Assembly: GCA_001587595.1 (NCBI GenBank) | Contig: LNJB01000002.1 | Coordinates: 15,419 to 75,821 of the forward strand | Source: Candidatus Methanofastidiosum methylothiophilum | Lineage (GTDB): Archaea; Methanobacteriota_B; Thermococci; Methanofastidiosales; Methanofastidiosaceae | DNA: 60,403 bases | Direction: 5' to 3' | Part shown: positions 1 to 6,034 of the stretch, one piece after another | Layout: the number at the start of each line of letters is the position of its first letter | How positions within the stretch are numbered: the stretch's first letter is position 1 | Notes under the pieces: model-generated | The model's database searches: none | The model's input: only the letters and a program-made list of their open reading frames with translations | Told to the model about the DNA's origin: nothing | Translations under genes and position numbers: made by a program

Positions 1-207
1 CTTGACTTCGTAATAATAATAATATTCACTGCATTAGTTGCAAATTTTTATGATGGAAAAGATAGTATCTTTCCTTGGATAGTTGCTGCAGTATTTTCTT
101 ATTTATCATTTTTATTTATTCCTGGAAAATGGTACATAGTTACAGGTGGGCTTATAGGCGCTTTGGTATATTCATTTCAAAAATATTTTAAGGAGGACAA
201 AAAGTGA
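1..207 (+). CDS. azlC: AzlC-type branched-chain amino acid exporter, large subunit (partial)
   Basis: This is the carboxy-terminal 68 residues of an AzlC-family permease; the frame is open at the window edge. The visible part is hydrophobic (segments around IIIIFTALVANF, WIVAAVFSYLSFLFI and VTGGLIGALVYSF) and ends in a lysine-rich tail. AzlC forms a two-component exporter of branched-chain amino acids with the small AzlD subunit. The assignment rests mainly on the next gene, an AzlD homologue whose GTG start overlaps this stop codon by four bases (GTGA), the usual azlCD arrangement. The substrate is inferred from the family only. Confidence 0.75.
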   Translation, partial: LDFVIIIIFTALVANFYDGKDSIFPWIVAAVFSYLSFLFIPGKWYIVTGGLIGALVYSFQKYFKEDKK

Positions 208-509
208 ATAGCTTTGATATGCTTGCATTAGTTCTGATAATTTTATCGGGCATCATCACTTATTCTTTGAGATTTGGGGGGCTATTGATCGGAAATATGC
301 TTTCAAAACATAAATTCATTGAAAATTTAATCAAAGCGCTACCTGGAACGCTACTTCTTTCCTTTATTTTTCCAAGTATAATTACTGAAGGTATAGCTGG
401 TGTAATAAGTGCTCTTTCAACAGGCATTATTGCAAAAAAAACAAACAATGTCCTAATTGCATTGTTAGTTGGAATGTTCATAATAATTATATTTAGGAAT
501 ATATTATAA
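204..509 (+). CDS. azlD: AzlD-type branched-chain amino acid exporter, small subunit
   Basis: A 101-residue membrane protein of normal AzlD length. It has an early segment with the family pattern SGIITYSLRFGG, then ALPGTLLLSFIFPSI, then two more hydrophobic segments ending at the C terminus. AzlD is the small partner of AzlC in exporting branched-chain amino acids. It starts with GTG, and the ribosome-binding site AAGGAGGA lies inside the end of azlC, so the two are translationally coupled. The next gene is on the opposite strand, so this pair ends the transcript. Confidence 0.85.
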   Translation: MNSFDMLALVLIILSGIITYSLRFGGLLIGNMLSKHKFIENLIKALPGTLLLSFIFPSIITEGIAGVISALSTGIIAKKTNNVLIALLVGMFIIIIFRNIL

Positions 510-516
510 ATGATAA

Positions 517-861
517 TTAATTTCTTCCCCGGCCAATCATATTAAGTAAAGCATCAAAAGGTGTTTCTTTCGGTAATATTCTAACTGTTGTTTTAGAATC
601 ACAATTTTCAAAAACTATTGTTCCGGAACTCTTTGCTTTGTATATACAATAGTTTCCGTTAATTGCAACTAACTCAACACAACCCGTAGAAATATTTTGA
701 TTGATTTTTGCGTGGGCTGGGCAAACAAAAAAATTTCCCCCAACTTTTAAAGTGTCTTTCTCAAGAATAATGGATACACAATCATCAGCTATTGCAGACA
801 TCGTTCCGACAAAAGATATTAGAATTAAAAAGCCTAAAATTATTGAAATTTTTTTCAGCAT
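517..861 (-). CDS. small secreted protein with Ig-like core
   Basis: A 114-residue protein with a clear signal peptide: MLKK, then a hydrophobic stretch to about residue 24, with a likely cut after SAIADD or just before. The mature part has four cysteines (near C28, C47, C61 and C72, with another in ENCDSKTTV) and a beta-rich pattern like a bacterial Ig-like (BIG2) domain ending in a TTVRILP strand. It probably lies outside the membrane. The ATG follows a strong GGAAGGGG ribosome-binding site. It is convergent with azlD, eight bases apart. No specific function is recognised. Confidence 0.7.
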   Translation of the reverse strand: MLKKISIILGFLILISFVGTMSAIADDCVSIILEKDTLKVGGNFFVCPAHAKINQNISTGCVELVAINGNYCIYKAKSSGTIVFENCDSKTTVRILPKETPFDALLNMIGRGRN

Positions 862-935
862 AATTATGCCCCTTCCGATGTAGTGTTGATATATCCTCTA
901 AATATAAATCTTTCTGAGGGTTATTTTTGATTAAA

Positions 936-1430
936 TTAAGGGTAGTCATTAAGATTAAGCTCTATTTCAGGATCTATTGGATCTTTAAATCCAAGCTTTC
1001 TATAAGTATTAATCCCATCTTTTGTTGCATGTAAATTTAAAATATCCAAGTTCATCTTTTTAGCTTCTTCAATGAGTTTTTTTATTAATTCAGTACTAAT
1101 GCCATTTCTCCTGGCTTTTGGAATCGTATACATATTAGATATGTATCCATAACGCCCATGCAAACAATCATACCTTGGAGGGACTCTCCATAAAATTAAT
1201 CCGCTTGTTGCTATTATCTCACCTTCGTATTCGGCAAGCCAAGAAACAAAGTTTTCAGATTCAATATACTCTTTAAAAAATTTTTCAAGTTCTGTCTTTA
1301 ATTTCTCTACGTCTTTTTGATTATCATCTTCATTTAACTCGTCAAGTAAAAGTATTTTAAATTTAATCAAGTCAGGAATATCTTCTGTTGTTGCCTTTCT
1401 AAAAACAAGAGTATTTTTGTCTATAATCAT
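936..1430 (-). CDS. GNAT family N-acetyltransferase
   Basis: A 164-residue GNAT-fold protein, normal length for the family. The acetyl-CoA binding motif A is visible as the strand YISNMYTIPKARRNGISTEL, with RRNGIS as the pyrophosphate loop. It is followed by a helix (LIKKLIEEAKKM), the strand DILNLHA and a C-terminal YRKLGF motif, all typical of GNAT enzymes. The N-terminal half contains a charged insertion (DELNEDDNQKDVEKLK). The acceptor substrate cannot be told from sequence. It is followed 21 bases upstream by the rhodanese gene on the same strand, so the two may be co-transcribed. Confidence 0.85.
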   Translation of the reverse strand: MIIDKNTLVFRKATTEDIPDLIKFKILLLDELNEDDNQKDVEKLKTELEKFFKEYIESENFVSWLAEYEGEIIATSGLILWRVPPRYDCLHGRYGYISNMYTIPKARRNGISTELIKKLIEEAKKMNLDILNLHATKDGINTYRKLGFKDPIDPEIELNLNDYP

Positions 1431-1451
1431 CTTACTATAGTTTAGTTTAGA

Positions 1452-1964
1452 TTATTTATTATTATCTGTATTTAATGGATTTACATGTTGTTGATTATAC
1501 GCCATTATTCCGCCTTGAAGAACATAGACATTGTCAAAACCTTCATTGATCAATAAATCTCCTGCAACTATGCTAAGCTTTCCAGCAAAGCAAATTAAAA
1601 TTATTTTTTTATCATTTAATGTTTTTATTTTTTCTGAAAGACCAATTCCATACGGCACATTGATTGCATTATTAATTGGGTTTTCATTAGAACTTTTTTT
1701 ATCTCTAAGATCGAATAAGATGATTTTCCCACCATTATTTATAATATCCTTAAACTCATCCACTGTAATTATTTTTGGTTTAAATTGGAAAAGAAAATCA
1801 TCAGCTGATTTCATCAATTTCTTTACGGTTTCAACATCATCATTAATAATAGCTTCTTTTACCCCTTTAGGCCATTTAACGTCATTGAGAATATCCATAA
1901 CTATCTTATGCAAGAAAGGAGTAGTATTTATTAATTTTACGATAAAGCTATTTAATCTCATCAC
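1452..1964 (-). CDS. rhodanese-like domain protein
   Basis: A 170-residue protein with an N-terminal helical segment of about 55 residues and a C-terminal rhodanese domain. The domain shows the entry pattern ITVDEFKDII, the ILFDLRD strand, NAINVPYG, and the active-site loop ILICFAGKLS with a cysteine at the usual sulfur-carrying position, then NVYVLQGGIMAY. Such domains carry persulfide sulfur to acceptors; the partner is unknown. It lies immediately beside the left attachment site of the integrated element, so before integration it was next to the 3' end of the tRNA-Ser gene. Confidence 0.85.
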   Translation of the reverse strand: MMRLNSFIVKLINTTPFLHKIVMDILNDVKWPKGVKEAIINDDVETVKKLMKSADDFLFQFKPKIITVDEFKDIINNGGKIILFDLRDKKSSNENPINNAINVPYGIGLSEKIKTLNDKKIILICFAGKLSIVAGDLLINEGFDNVYVLQGGIMAYNQQHVNPLNTDNNK

Positions 1965-1970
1965 AAAACA

Positions 1971-2028
1971 AAAAGCGCCGAGGGGGAGATTTGAACTCCC
2001 GCTTCCCTAGGGGAAACCGGATCTCAAG
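1971..2028. repeat. attL: 58-bp copy of the tRNA-Ser 3' part
   Basis: These 58 bases are identical to 14711-14768. They contain the tRNA-Ser 3' part, from the first base of the anticodon loop through the long variable arm, the T arm and the acceptor 3' strand, plus a few flanking bases. Identity stops on both sides (next base A versus G on the left, GG versus TC on the right). This is the signature of site-specific integration by a tyrosine recombinase with crossover at the anticodon loop. The integrase gene starts 40 bases inside this end. Confidence 0.95.
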
Positions 2029-2067
2029 GGTGAGCCTCGAAAATACCTCAAGAGGTAAGGAAAACGC

Positions 2068-2859
2068 ATGGAAGAAGAGTTTTACCGTTTTTTGAGAGGT
2101 AAAAAGAACTTAGCGCCTGGCACATGCAAAAGAATGCTCCAACTGATGCCAAAAGGATCAACAAACTGGGATGAGAATCAAGTCCAAGACTTTTATTTCA
2201 AAACGCTTGACAGGGATTATAGCTCAACACATAAGAGGCATGTACATTATGTATTGAAATACTATTCAGAGTGGAAGGGTTATAATTTTGACTATAAGCC
2301 ACCAAAAGCCCACCACGTTAGGCGGAAGAATGTGGAAATGGAGAATATATGGAAGCTCCTGGATGTGATAACAGATACAAGGGATTTGGCCCTAATTCTA
2401 ACACATCTTTACAGTGGACTTAGGCCATCAGAATTATTGGCCCTAAAAATAGAAGACCTTGATTTAGAAAATGGGATGCTCACAGTCCGTAATACAAAGA
2501 CCTACATGGATAGGATAATACCTCTTCATAAAAAGCCATTAACTGCAATTAGAAAATATTTATCAACACAGGATAAAAACAGCCCATATTTATTCAGTAT
2601 AAAGTCGGGTAACTCTGGCCTAAAGATTCAGACCTATCAAAAGATATTGAGAATATATTCAAAAAAGGCAGAAATCAAAAGAGTTACACCTTATATGCTG
2701 CGCCACACATTTAGTACCCAGTTCATTGAAAATGGTGGGGATGTCCTAATCTTGAAGAATCTCTTAGGTCATAGTAGAGTTTCAACTACAGAAATTTACA
2801 TCCACGAAAATCCAAAGATGATAAGAAAAGGCTATGACAAAGCATGTCCTGAATTCTAA
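2068..2859 (+). CDS. int: tyrosine recombinase (element integrase 1)
   Basis: A 263-residue XerC/D-like recombinase: N-terminal SAM-like core-binding domain to about residue 85, then the catalytic domain. Catalytic residues are visible: R119 in YSGLRPSEL, K144 in RNTKTYMDR, R212 in TPYMLRHTF (tyrosine replaces the first histidine of the HxxR box), H235 in LLGHSRV and the nucleophile Y244 in TTEIYIHEN. Its position 40 bases inside attL makes it the likely integrase for the tRNA-Ser site. The ATG follows GAGGT by about ten bases. It resembles integrase 2 at 4106-4927 along its whole length (for example RRKN-EME, THLYTGLRPSEL, NTKTY, LRHTF), so one probably arose from the other by duplication. 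Confidence 0.95.
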   Translation: MEEEFYRFLRGKKNLAPGTCKRMLQLMPKGSTNWDENQVQDFYFKTLDRDYSSTHKRHVHYVLKYYSEWKGYNFDYKPPKAHHVRRKNVEMENIWKLLDVITDTRDLALILTHLYSGLRPSELLALKIEDLDLENGMLTVRNTKTYMDRIIPLHKKPLTAIRKYLSTQDKNSPYLFSIKSGNSGLKIQTYQKILRIYSKKAEIKRVTPYMLRHTFSTQFIENGGDVLILKNLLGHSRVSTTEIYIHENPKMIRKGYDKACPEF

Positions 2860-2862
2860 TTT

Positions 2863-3027
2863 TTATTTTTTCTTTTTCAAGGCTAATAGAATTTCGTTCA
2901 GTATTTCAAGTTGGAGTAATTTCACTCTTCTTTCAAAGAGTTTTTCTACATTCTGTCCACCAAGTTCAACATCCAAGGTGTGTAAATAGTCTAAATATTT
3001 TCTAACATCCTTAGGATCTTCCATCAT
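2863..3027 (-). CDS. 54-residue coiled protein of the element
   Basis: Starts MMEDPKDVRKYLDYL and ends in a lysine run. It is almost wholly helical and charged, with a leucine-rich segment (LFERRVKLLQLEILNEILLALKKKK) that could form a coiled coil. Its start overlaps the stop of the upstream AbrB-like gene by four bases (ATGA), so the two form one small leftward operon. It is convergent with integrase 1, four bases apart. A longer frame from 3081 is possible but would overlap the upstream gene much more, so the overlap start is preferred. Function not recognised; a partner of the small DNA-binding protein is plausible. Confidence 0.6.
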   Translation of the reverse strand: MMEDPKDVRKYLDYLHTLDVELGGQNVEKLFERRVKLLQLEILNEILLALKKKK

Positions 3028-3173
3028 TCTTTCACCTCCGCTTCCTCGATGATCTGGACCTTGGCGATCTTCCCAATCCACTCCTTTGGAACAAGAACGC
3101 CGCCAGAGTTACCCACCTTGATAACACTCCCTTCCAGGATCTTCTTTCTTTTATCCACCATCAAGGTTGTCAT
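3024..3173 (-). CDS. DUF2080/AbrB-like small DNA-binding protein
   Basis: A 49-residue protein too short for most gene callers. Its core, SVIKVGNSGGVLVPKEWIGK followed by IAKVQIIEE, matches the archaeal DUF2080 (transposon-encoded, COG3466) pattern and the swapped-hairpin AbrB type (strand, GNS-G-V-VPK, strand). Such proteins bind DNA as dimers and often act as transcription regulators or antitoxins. It sits first in a two-gene leftward operon. The ATG lies only about 25 bases downstream of a TATA-like box at about 3196-3203, so the mRNA may be leaderless. A GTTATAACATA word lies just before its start and another at the divergent rightward promoter, so this protein is a candidate repressor of both. 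Confidence 0.6.
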   Translation of the reverse strand: MTTLMVDKRKKILEGSVIKVGNSGGVLVPKEWIGKIAKVQIIEEAEVKE

Positions 3174-3183
3174 GATAAAACTT

Positions 3184-3318
3184 GTTATAACATACATATA
3201 ATACTTTGTGTTTTTCGGTGCCTATACTACATTTTTGTGGTATCTTTGCCACACCCATATAATAAAAAGGTATATATACGGCCCAAGTTCATACATATCG
3301 TTATAACATAATATAACG
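3184..3318. promoter_or_regulatory. divergent promoter region with repeated operator-like words
   Basis: Between the leftward AbrB-like operon and the rightward small-gene operon. The word GTTATAACATA occurs at 3184-3194 and again at 3300-3310. The right copy lies inside an inverted repeat, CGTTATA (3299-3305) and TATAACG (3312-3318), with a six-base spacer. A rightward TATA box (GGTATATATACGG) is at about 3269-3281, which puts the start site on the inverted repeat. A leftward TATA-like box is at about 3196-3203, beside the left copy. A second inverted repeat, TGTGG/CCACA, is at 3236-3253. The layout suggests a two-way switch. Confidence 0.55.
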
Positions 3319-3328
3319 AGGTAAGAAC

Positions 3329-3463
3329 ATGAACAAAGAAGAAATCCAAGCGGCCAAGTCCGCCATGAAAGAAGTTGTCAACGTATTGACACCTGAAGAA
3401 AAAGCAGAGTTAGTAAGGCAATACAAAGAGGAGTTAATGTTTGGCAAAAGGAGGATGTTTTGA
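3329..3463 (+). CDS. 44-residue helical protein of the element
   Basis: Starts MNKEEIQAAKSAMKEVV and ends KRRMF. The ATG follows GAGGT with good spacing, and its TGA stop overlaps the ATG of the next gene by one base (TGATG). It is helical and charged, with no recognised family. It is the first gene after the divergent promoter region, so it may be a regulator or accessory protein expressed early in the element's cycle. Too short to say more. Confidence 0.55.
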   Translation: MNKEEIQAAKSAMKEVVNVLTPEEKAELVRQYKEELMFGKRRMF

Positions 3464-3702
3464 TGGAAGAAGAAATACACCTGACAATCAAGATCCGAAA
3501 AGATGTTGTCATGGGCAGCCTAAAAACAATCCAGGAAAGGCTCAGCCCGGCCATCATGGACCAATCCAAGATTGATAAGGCCATGCCTGAACTTATTGGG
3601 ATTGTTGGCTCAGACATCCTGTATAGCTTGAGGGGAAGTAATTCTCCAGCTTGGATTGAAAGCGGACTTGAGGAAGTCATTAGAGAGTATTTCAAAGACT
3701 AA
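3463..3702 (+). CDS. 79-residue protein of the element, unknown
   Basis: Starts MEEEIHLTIKIRKDVVMG, with the ATG placed by a GGAGGA ribosome-binding site at 3449-3454 and a one-base overlap with the upstream stop. A TTG three bases earlier is a worse choice. The N terminus looks like a short beta strand followed by helices (SLKTIQERLSPAIMDQSKIDKAMPELIGIVG), ending in WIESGLEEVIREYFKD. No known family is recognised. Its place in the rightward operon with recombinase 2 and small DNA-binding proteins suggests a control or recombination accessory role, but this is inference. Confidence 0.6.
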   Translation: MEEEIHLTIKIRKDVVMGSLKTIQERLSPAIMDQSKIDKAMPELIGIVGSDILYSLRGSNSPAWIESGLEEVIREYFKD

Positions 3703-3740
3703 TTTTATTTTTTTATTAATTATTTTACCAGGAGGATAAA

Positions 3741-3899
3741 ATGCCAAAGTGTAAAATTTGTGGATTGGAATTGCGCTGCCCAAGCTGCGAAGTTAGGGCC
3801 AAAGGAGTTCACTGTGAGAACTGCAACAACTTGATAAAAAACGCAAGCCAATACGATAAATGTCCCGTTTGTGGATCTTCCCTGAAGGTGACCTATTGA
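3741..3899 (+). CDS. 52-residue double zinc-ribbon protein
   Basis: Starts MPKCKICGLELRCPSC. It has four CxxC-type knuckles: CKIC, CPSC, CENC and CPVC, enough for two zinc ribbons in 52 residues. The ATG follows GGAGG by six bases, and the TGA overlaps the next ATG by one base. Small zinc ribbons of this type are common in archaeal viruses and plasmids and usually bind nucleic acid or protein. The specific job is unknown. Confidence 0.65.
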   Translation: MPKCKICGLELRCPSCEVRAKGVHCENCNNLIKNASQYDKCPVCGSSLKVTY

Positions 3900-4096
3900 T
3901 GTGGGCCAAATACAGATTATTGAATAAATCAGATCTTCCAAAACTTATCCATCTTCTGGAAGGCACCGCAACAAGCTACAAGATTGAAAAGGATGTCCTG
4001 GAGCCGGGTATTTTTTTCAAAGTCCTGAAAGAGCAAAGAGAAGATATCTCATACTTCTTGGGAGAGAAGGGGATAACAACGGAGTCAATTTATTAG
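3899..4096 (+). CDS. 65-residue protein of the element, unknown
   Basis: Starts MWAKYRLLNKSDLPKLIHLLEG; the ATG overlaps the upstream TGA by one base, which decides the start over a longer frame from 3860. The N-terminal half looks helical (LPKLIHLLE) and the C-terminal half (ISYFLGEKGITTESIY) may form a winged-helix-like end. Its stop is followed by the ribosome-binding site of recombinase 2, so the two genes are likely translated together. No family recognised. Confidence 0.55.
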   Translation: MWAKYRLLNKSDLPKLIHLLEGTATSYKIEKDVLEPGIFFKVLKEQREDISYFLGEKGITTESIY

Positions 4097-4105
4097 GTGA
4101 TCACC

Positions 4106-4927
4106 ATGTCCAGAGCGTGGAATATAAAAAATGAAGATTTTTACAGATTCTTGAGGGCTAATAGGAAATTGGCTGCAGCAACCGCCAAGATACTTATAGA
4201 TTTCCTCCCAATTGGATTTATTGATTTGTCTGGGAAGGAGATAACTGAGTTTTATTTCAAACTCTTAGACTCTGATAAGCTAAGCTCCTCAACAAAACAC
4301 AATACTCATTATGCTGTGAAATACCTATGCGAATTCAAAGGGTGGCCTTTTGATTACAAGATGCCAAAGGTCCACCGGGTGAGAAGAAAAAACATAGAGA
4401 TGGAAGATGTCAAAAAACTCTTACATGCGATCACAAATCAAAATCACAAGATATTGATATTGACCCATCTATATACTGGACTCAGGCCTTCTGAACTTCT
4501 AAATCTAAAACTTGAAGATCTTGATCTAGAAAGAGGATTACTTGAAATAAGAAATACCAAGACTTACCGGGACAGGTCAATACCGCTGCATCAAACCTTA
4601 TTGAGTGGGTTGAAAGATTATCTTTCCCATAGAGATGAGCATACCGACTACCTATTTCAATCAAAAGGACAACAATCAAAGGTAAGCCTAGATGCTTATC
4701 GCTGGATGTTAGAGAAATATTCTAAGGCGGCAAATATCAAGAAGGTCACACCATATTCTCTGAGACACACGTTCGCTACACTGTTTGTTGAAAATTCAGG
4801 AGATATACTGATACTAAAAAAAATTATGGGGCATTCGGATATACATACTTCGGAGGCTTACATCCACGATAATCCACGCATGATCCAAAAAGGATATGAT
4901 AAGGCTCAAATTTCTTGGGGGGATTGA
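4106..4927 (+). CDS. tyrosine recombinase 2 of the element
   Basis: A 273-residue XerC/D-like recombinase with a full catalytic set: R127 in TGLRPSEL, K152 in RNTKTYRDR, R220 in TPYSLRHTF, H243 in IMGHSDI and nucleophile Y252 in SEAYIHDN. I place the start at the ATG at 4106 because AGGTGATC, a close match to the anti-Shine-Dalgarno complement, lies just upstream; a GTG at 4097 is part of that site. It is a paralogue of integrase 1. It is embedded in a rightward operon of small genes rather than next to an attachment site, so it may resolve multimers, invert DNA or act in excision. These roles are inference. Confidence 0.93.
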   Translation: MSRAWNIKNEDFYRFLRANRKLAAATAKILIDFLPIGFIDLSGKEITEFYFKLLDSDKLSSSTKHNTHYAVKYLCEFKGWPFDYKMPKVHRVRRKNIEMEDVKKLLHAITNQNHKILILTHLYTGLRPSELLNLKLEDLDLERGLLEIRNTKTYRDRSIPLHQTLLSGLKDYLSHRDEHTDYLFQSKGQQSKVSLDAYRWMLEKYSKAANIKKVTPYSLRHTFATLFVENSGDILILKKIMGHSDIHTSEAYIHDNPRMIQKGYDKAQISWGD

Positions 4928-4928
4928 A

Positions 4929-5141
4929 TTGATACAAGATATAATAGCAGTTGCAAAGAAGCATTATCCAGAGCCAATTACCCCCGCACTTGTTGCAGAG
5001 GAAAGCGGATGCTCAACACACACATTATCCAGGCAGGTTAGGAGAATGACTGAAAAGAGGCACAATTACCCAATCAAGATCGAGTGGAAAAAAGACAATA
5101 TTCCAAGGGGGAGATTCTACATAACATACGTTCCGAGATAG
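4929..5141 (+). CDS. winged-helix DNA-binding protein (70 aa)
   Basis: Begins with TTG just after the recombinase 2 stop, with GGGGGGAT as ribosome-binding site. A helix-turn-helix is visible at about residues 17-40 (ITPALVAEESGCSTHTLSRQ), followed by a wing (IKIEWKKDNIPRGRFYITYV). A small winged-helix protein directly after a recombinase is a reasonable candidate for an excisionase or regulator, but that is inferred from position only. It ends the small-gene operon; the next gene has its own promoter. Confidence 0.7.
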   Translation: MIQDIIAVAKKHYPEPITPALVAEESGCSTHTLSRQVRRMTEKRHNYPIKIEWKKDNIPRGRFYITYVPR

Positions 5142-5186
5142 GGAAAGATTATTATTTTCCCTATTTTCCCTATTTTTTTCCATATT

Positions 5187-5221
5187 TTTATATACATAAA
5201 AAACTATAATAATGGGGAGGT
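5187..5221 (+). promoter_or_regulatory. promoter and ribosome-binding site of the PH-domain gene
   Basis: A TATA-like box TTTTATATAC at 5187-5195 lies about 30 bases before the gene start, preceded by a T-rich stretch that may end the upstream transcript. GGGGAGGT at 5214-5221 is a strong ribosome-binding site for the ATG at 5225. Confidence 0.5.
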
Positions 5222-5224
5222 ATT

Positions 5225-5821
5225 ATGGATCTAAAAAACACGATTGTCAAAAATCTAAATAAAAATAAAGAAAAGGAGTTGGAAATACTTTCCATCTTTG
5301 ATAATGCCGTCAGGACCGATACTCTGCCAATTTTGCAAATCCAAAACATGCCACTGATTCTAGAGCCTGGAGAAGTACCCCACTGGTACTCACCAGCGGT
5401 ATTGTCCCAGGAGAAAGAGTTTCTAACTGGATACGGTATAGGAACAAATATCATGGGTGTGGGTGTTGGTGGAGGTAAGGCCAATAAACAAAGAAAAATA
5501 GGTAAGAGTGACGGAGGGGGATTAACCCTCACAAATAAAAGACTTATTTTTGATGGGGGGTATGGTGCAATAAATTACTCTCTACCCGATATAGTCAGCA
5601 TATATGAAACAAAAAAGAATATTTCAATTTCAAACAAGCTGATAAACAAGATCCATATCTATGAAGTGGATCATCCCAACATATGGGCAACATATATCAA
5701 GATGGCGATCAACAAATACCATCAAACTGTAAATCCCACCCAAAAAAAATACTGTAAAAATTGCGGTGCCGCACTATCGCAAAGTTCGGCCTTTTGTACA
5801 TCTTGCGGATTCCAGTTATAA
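5225..5821 (+). CDS. bacterial-PH-like domain plus C-terminal zinc ribbon protein
   Basis: A 198-residue soluble protein. Residues about 45-150 resemble a bacterial pleckstrin-homology/GRAM-type domain: LILEPGEVPHWY, a glycine-rich loop, then GGGLTLTNKRLIFDGG and a run of beta strands. The C terminus (about 173-198) is a zinc ribbon with CKNC and CTSC pairs. This architecture is common in uncharacterised archaeal and bacterial proteins. It is the last rightward gene of the element and has its own promoter, so it may be expressed while the element is dormant. Function unknown; a moron-type cargo gene is possible. Confidence 0.75.
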   Translation: MDLKNTIVKNLNKNKEKELEILSIFDNAVRTDTLPILQIQNMPLILEPGEVPHWYSPAVLSQEKEFLTGYGIGTNIMGVGVGGGKANKQRKIGKSDGGGLTLTNKRLIFDGGYGAINYSLPDIVSIYETKKNISISNKLINKIHIYEVDHPNIWATYIKMAINKYHQTVNPTQKKYCKNCGAALSQSSAFCTSCGFQL

Positions 5822-5858
5822 CATTTCCAAAAAATCTAAAAAAGAATAATAAAAAAAG

Positions 5859-6023
5859 TTATTCTTCCAATACTTCAAATCCGCCTTGATTCCTAAACCA
5901 TTCAATATCTTCTTCATTGAAAATATCTGCAGTCTTAGTTGGCCCCCCAAAAGTATATCGGTGTTGTGTGGGTGTAACTTCAGATACAAATAATCCAAAC
6001 TTAGTACATTTTACCTTTACCAT
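5859..6023 (-). CDS. 54-residue protein after the tape-measure gene
   Basis: A short frame starting MVKVKCTKFGLFVSEVTPTQ and ending EDIEWFRNQGGFEVLEE. The start lies 11 bases after the tape-measure stop, and GGAAGTGAAAAT upstream can serve as ribosome-binding site. The beta-rich start and acidic, aromatic end (NEEDIEWFRNQGGFE) resemble small capsid- or tail-associated proteins that phages encode beside structural genes, but no family is recognised. Its position suggests a virion-related role. Confidence 0.6.
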   Translation of the reverse strand: MVKVKCTKFGLFVSEVTPTQHRYTFGGPTKTADIFNEEDIEWFRNQGGFEVLEE

Positions 6024-6034
6024 ATTTTCACTTC

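Noticed and set aside
1531-2010. Plus-strand open frame ending in PRGRFELPLP
   Set aside because: It lies antisense to the rhodanese gene and its end is a reading through the tRNA-Ser fragment; this peptide is a well-known tRNA artefact.
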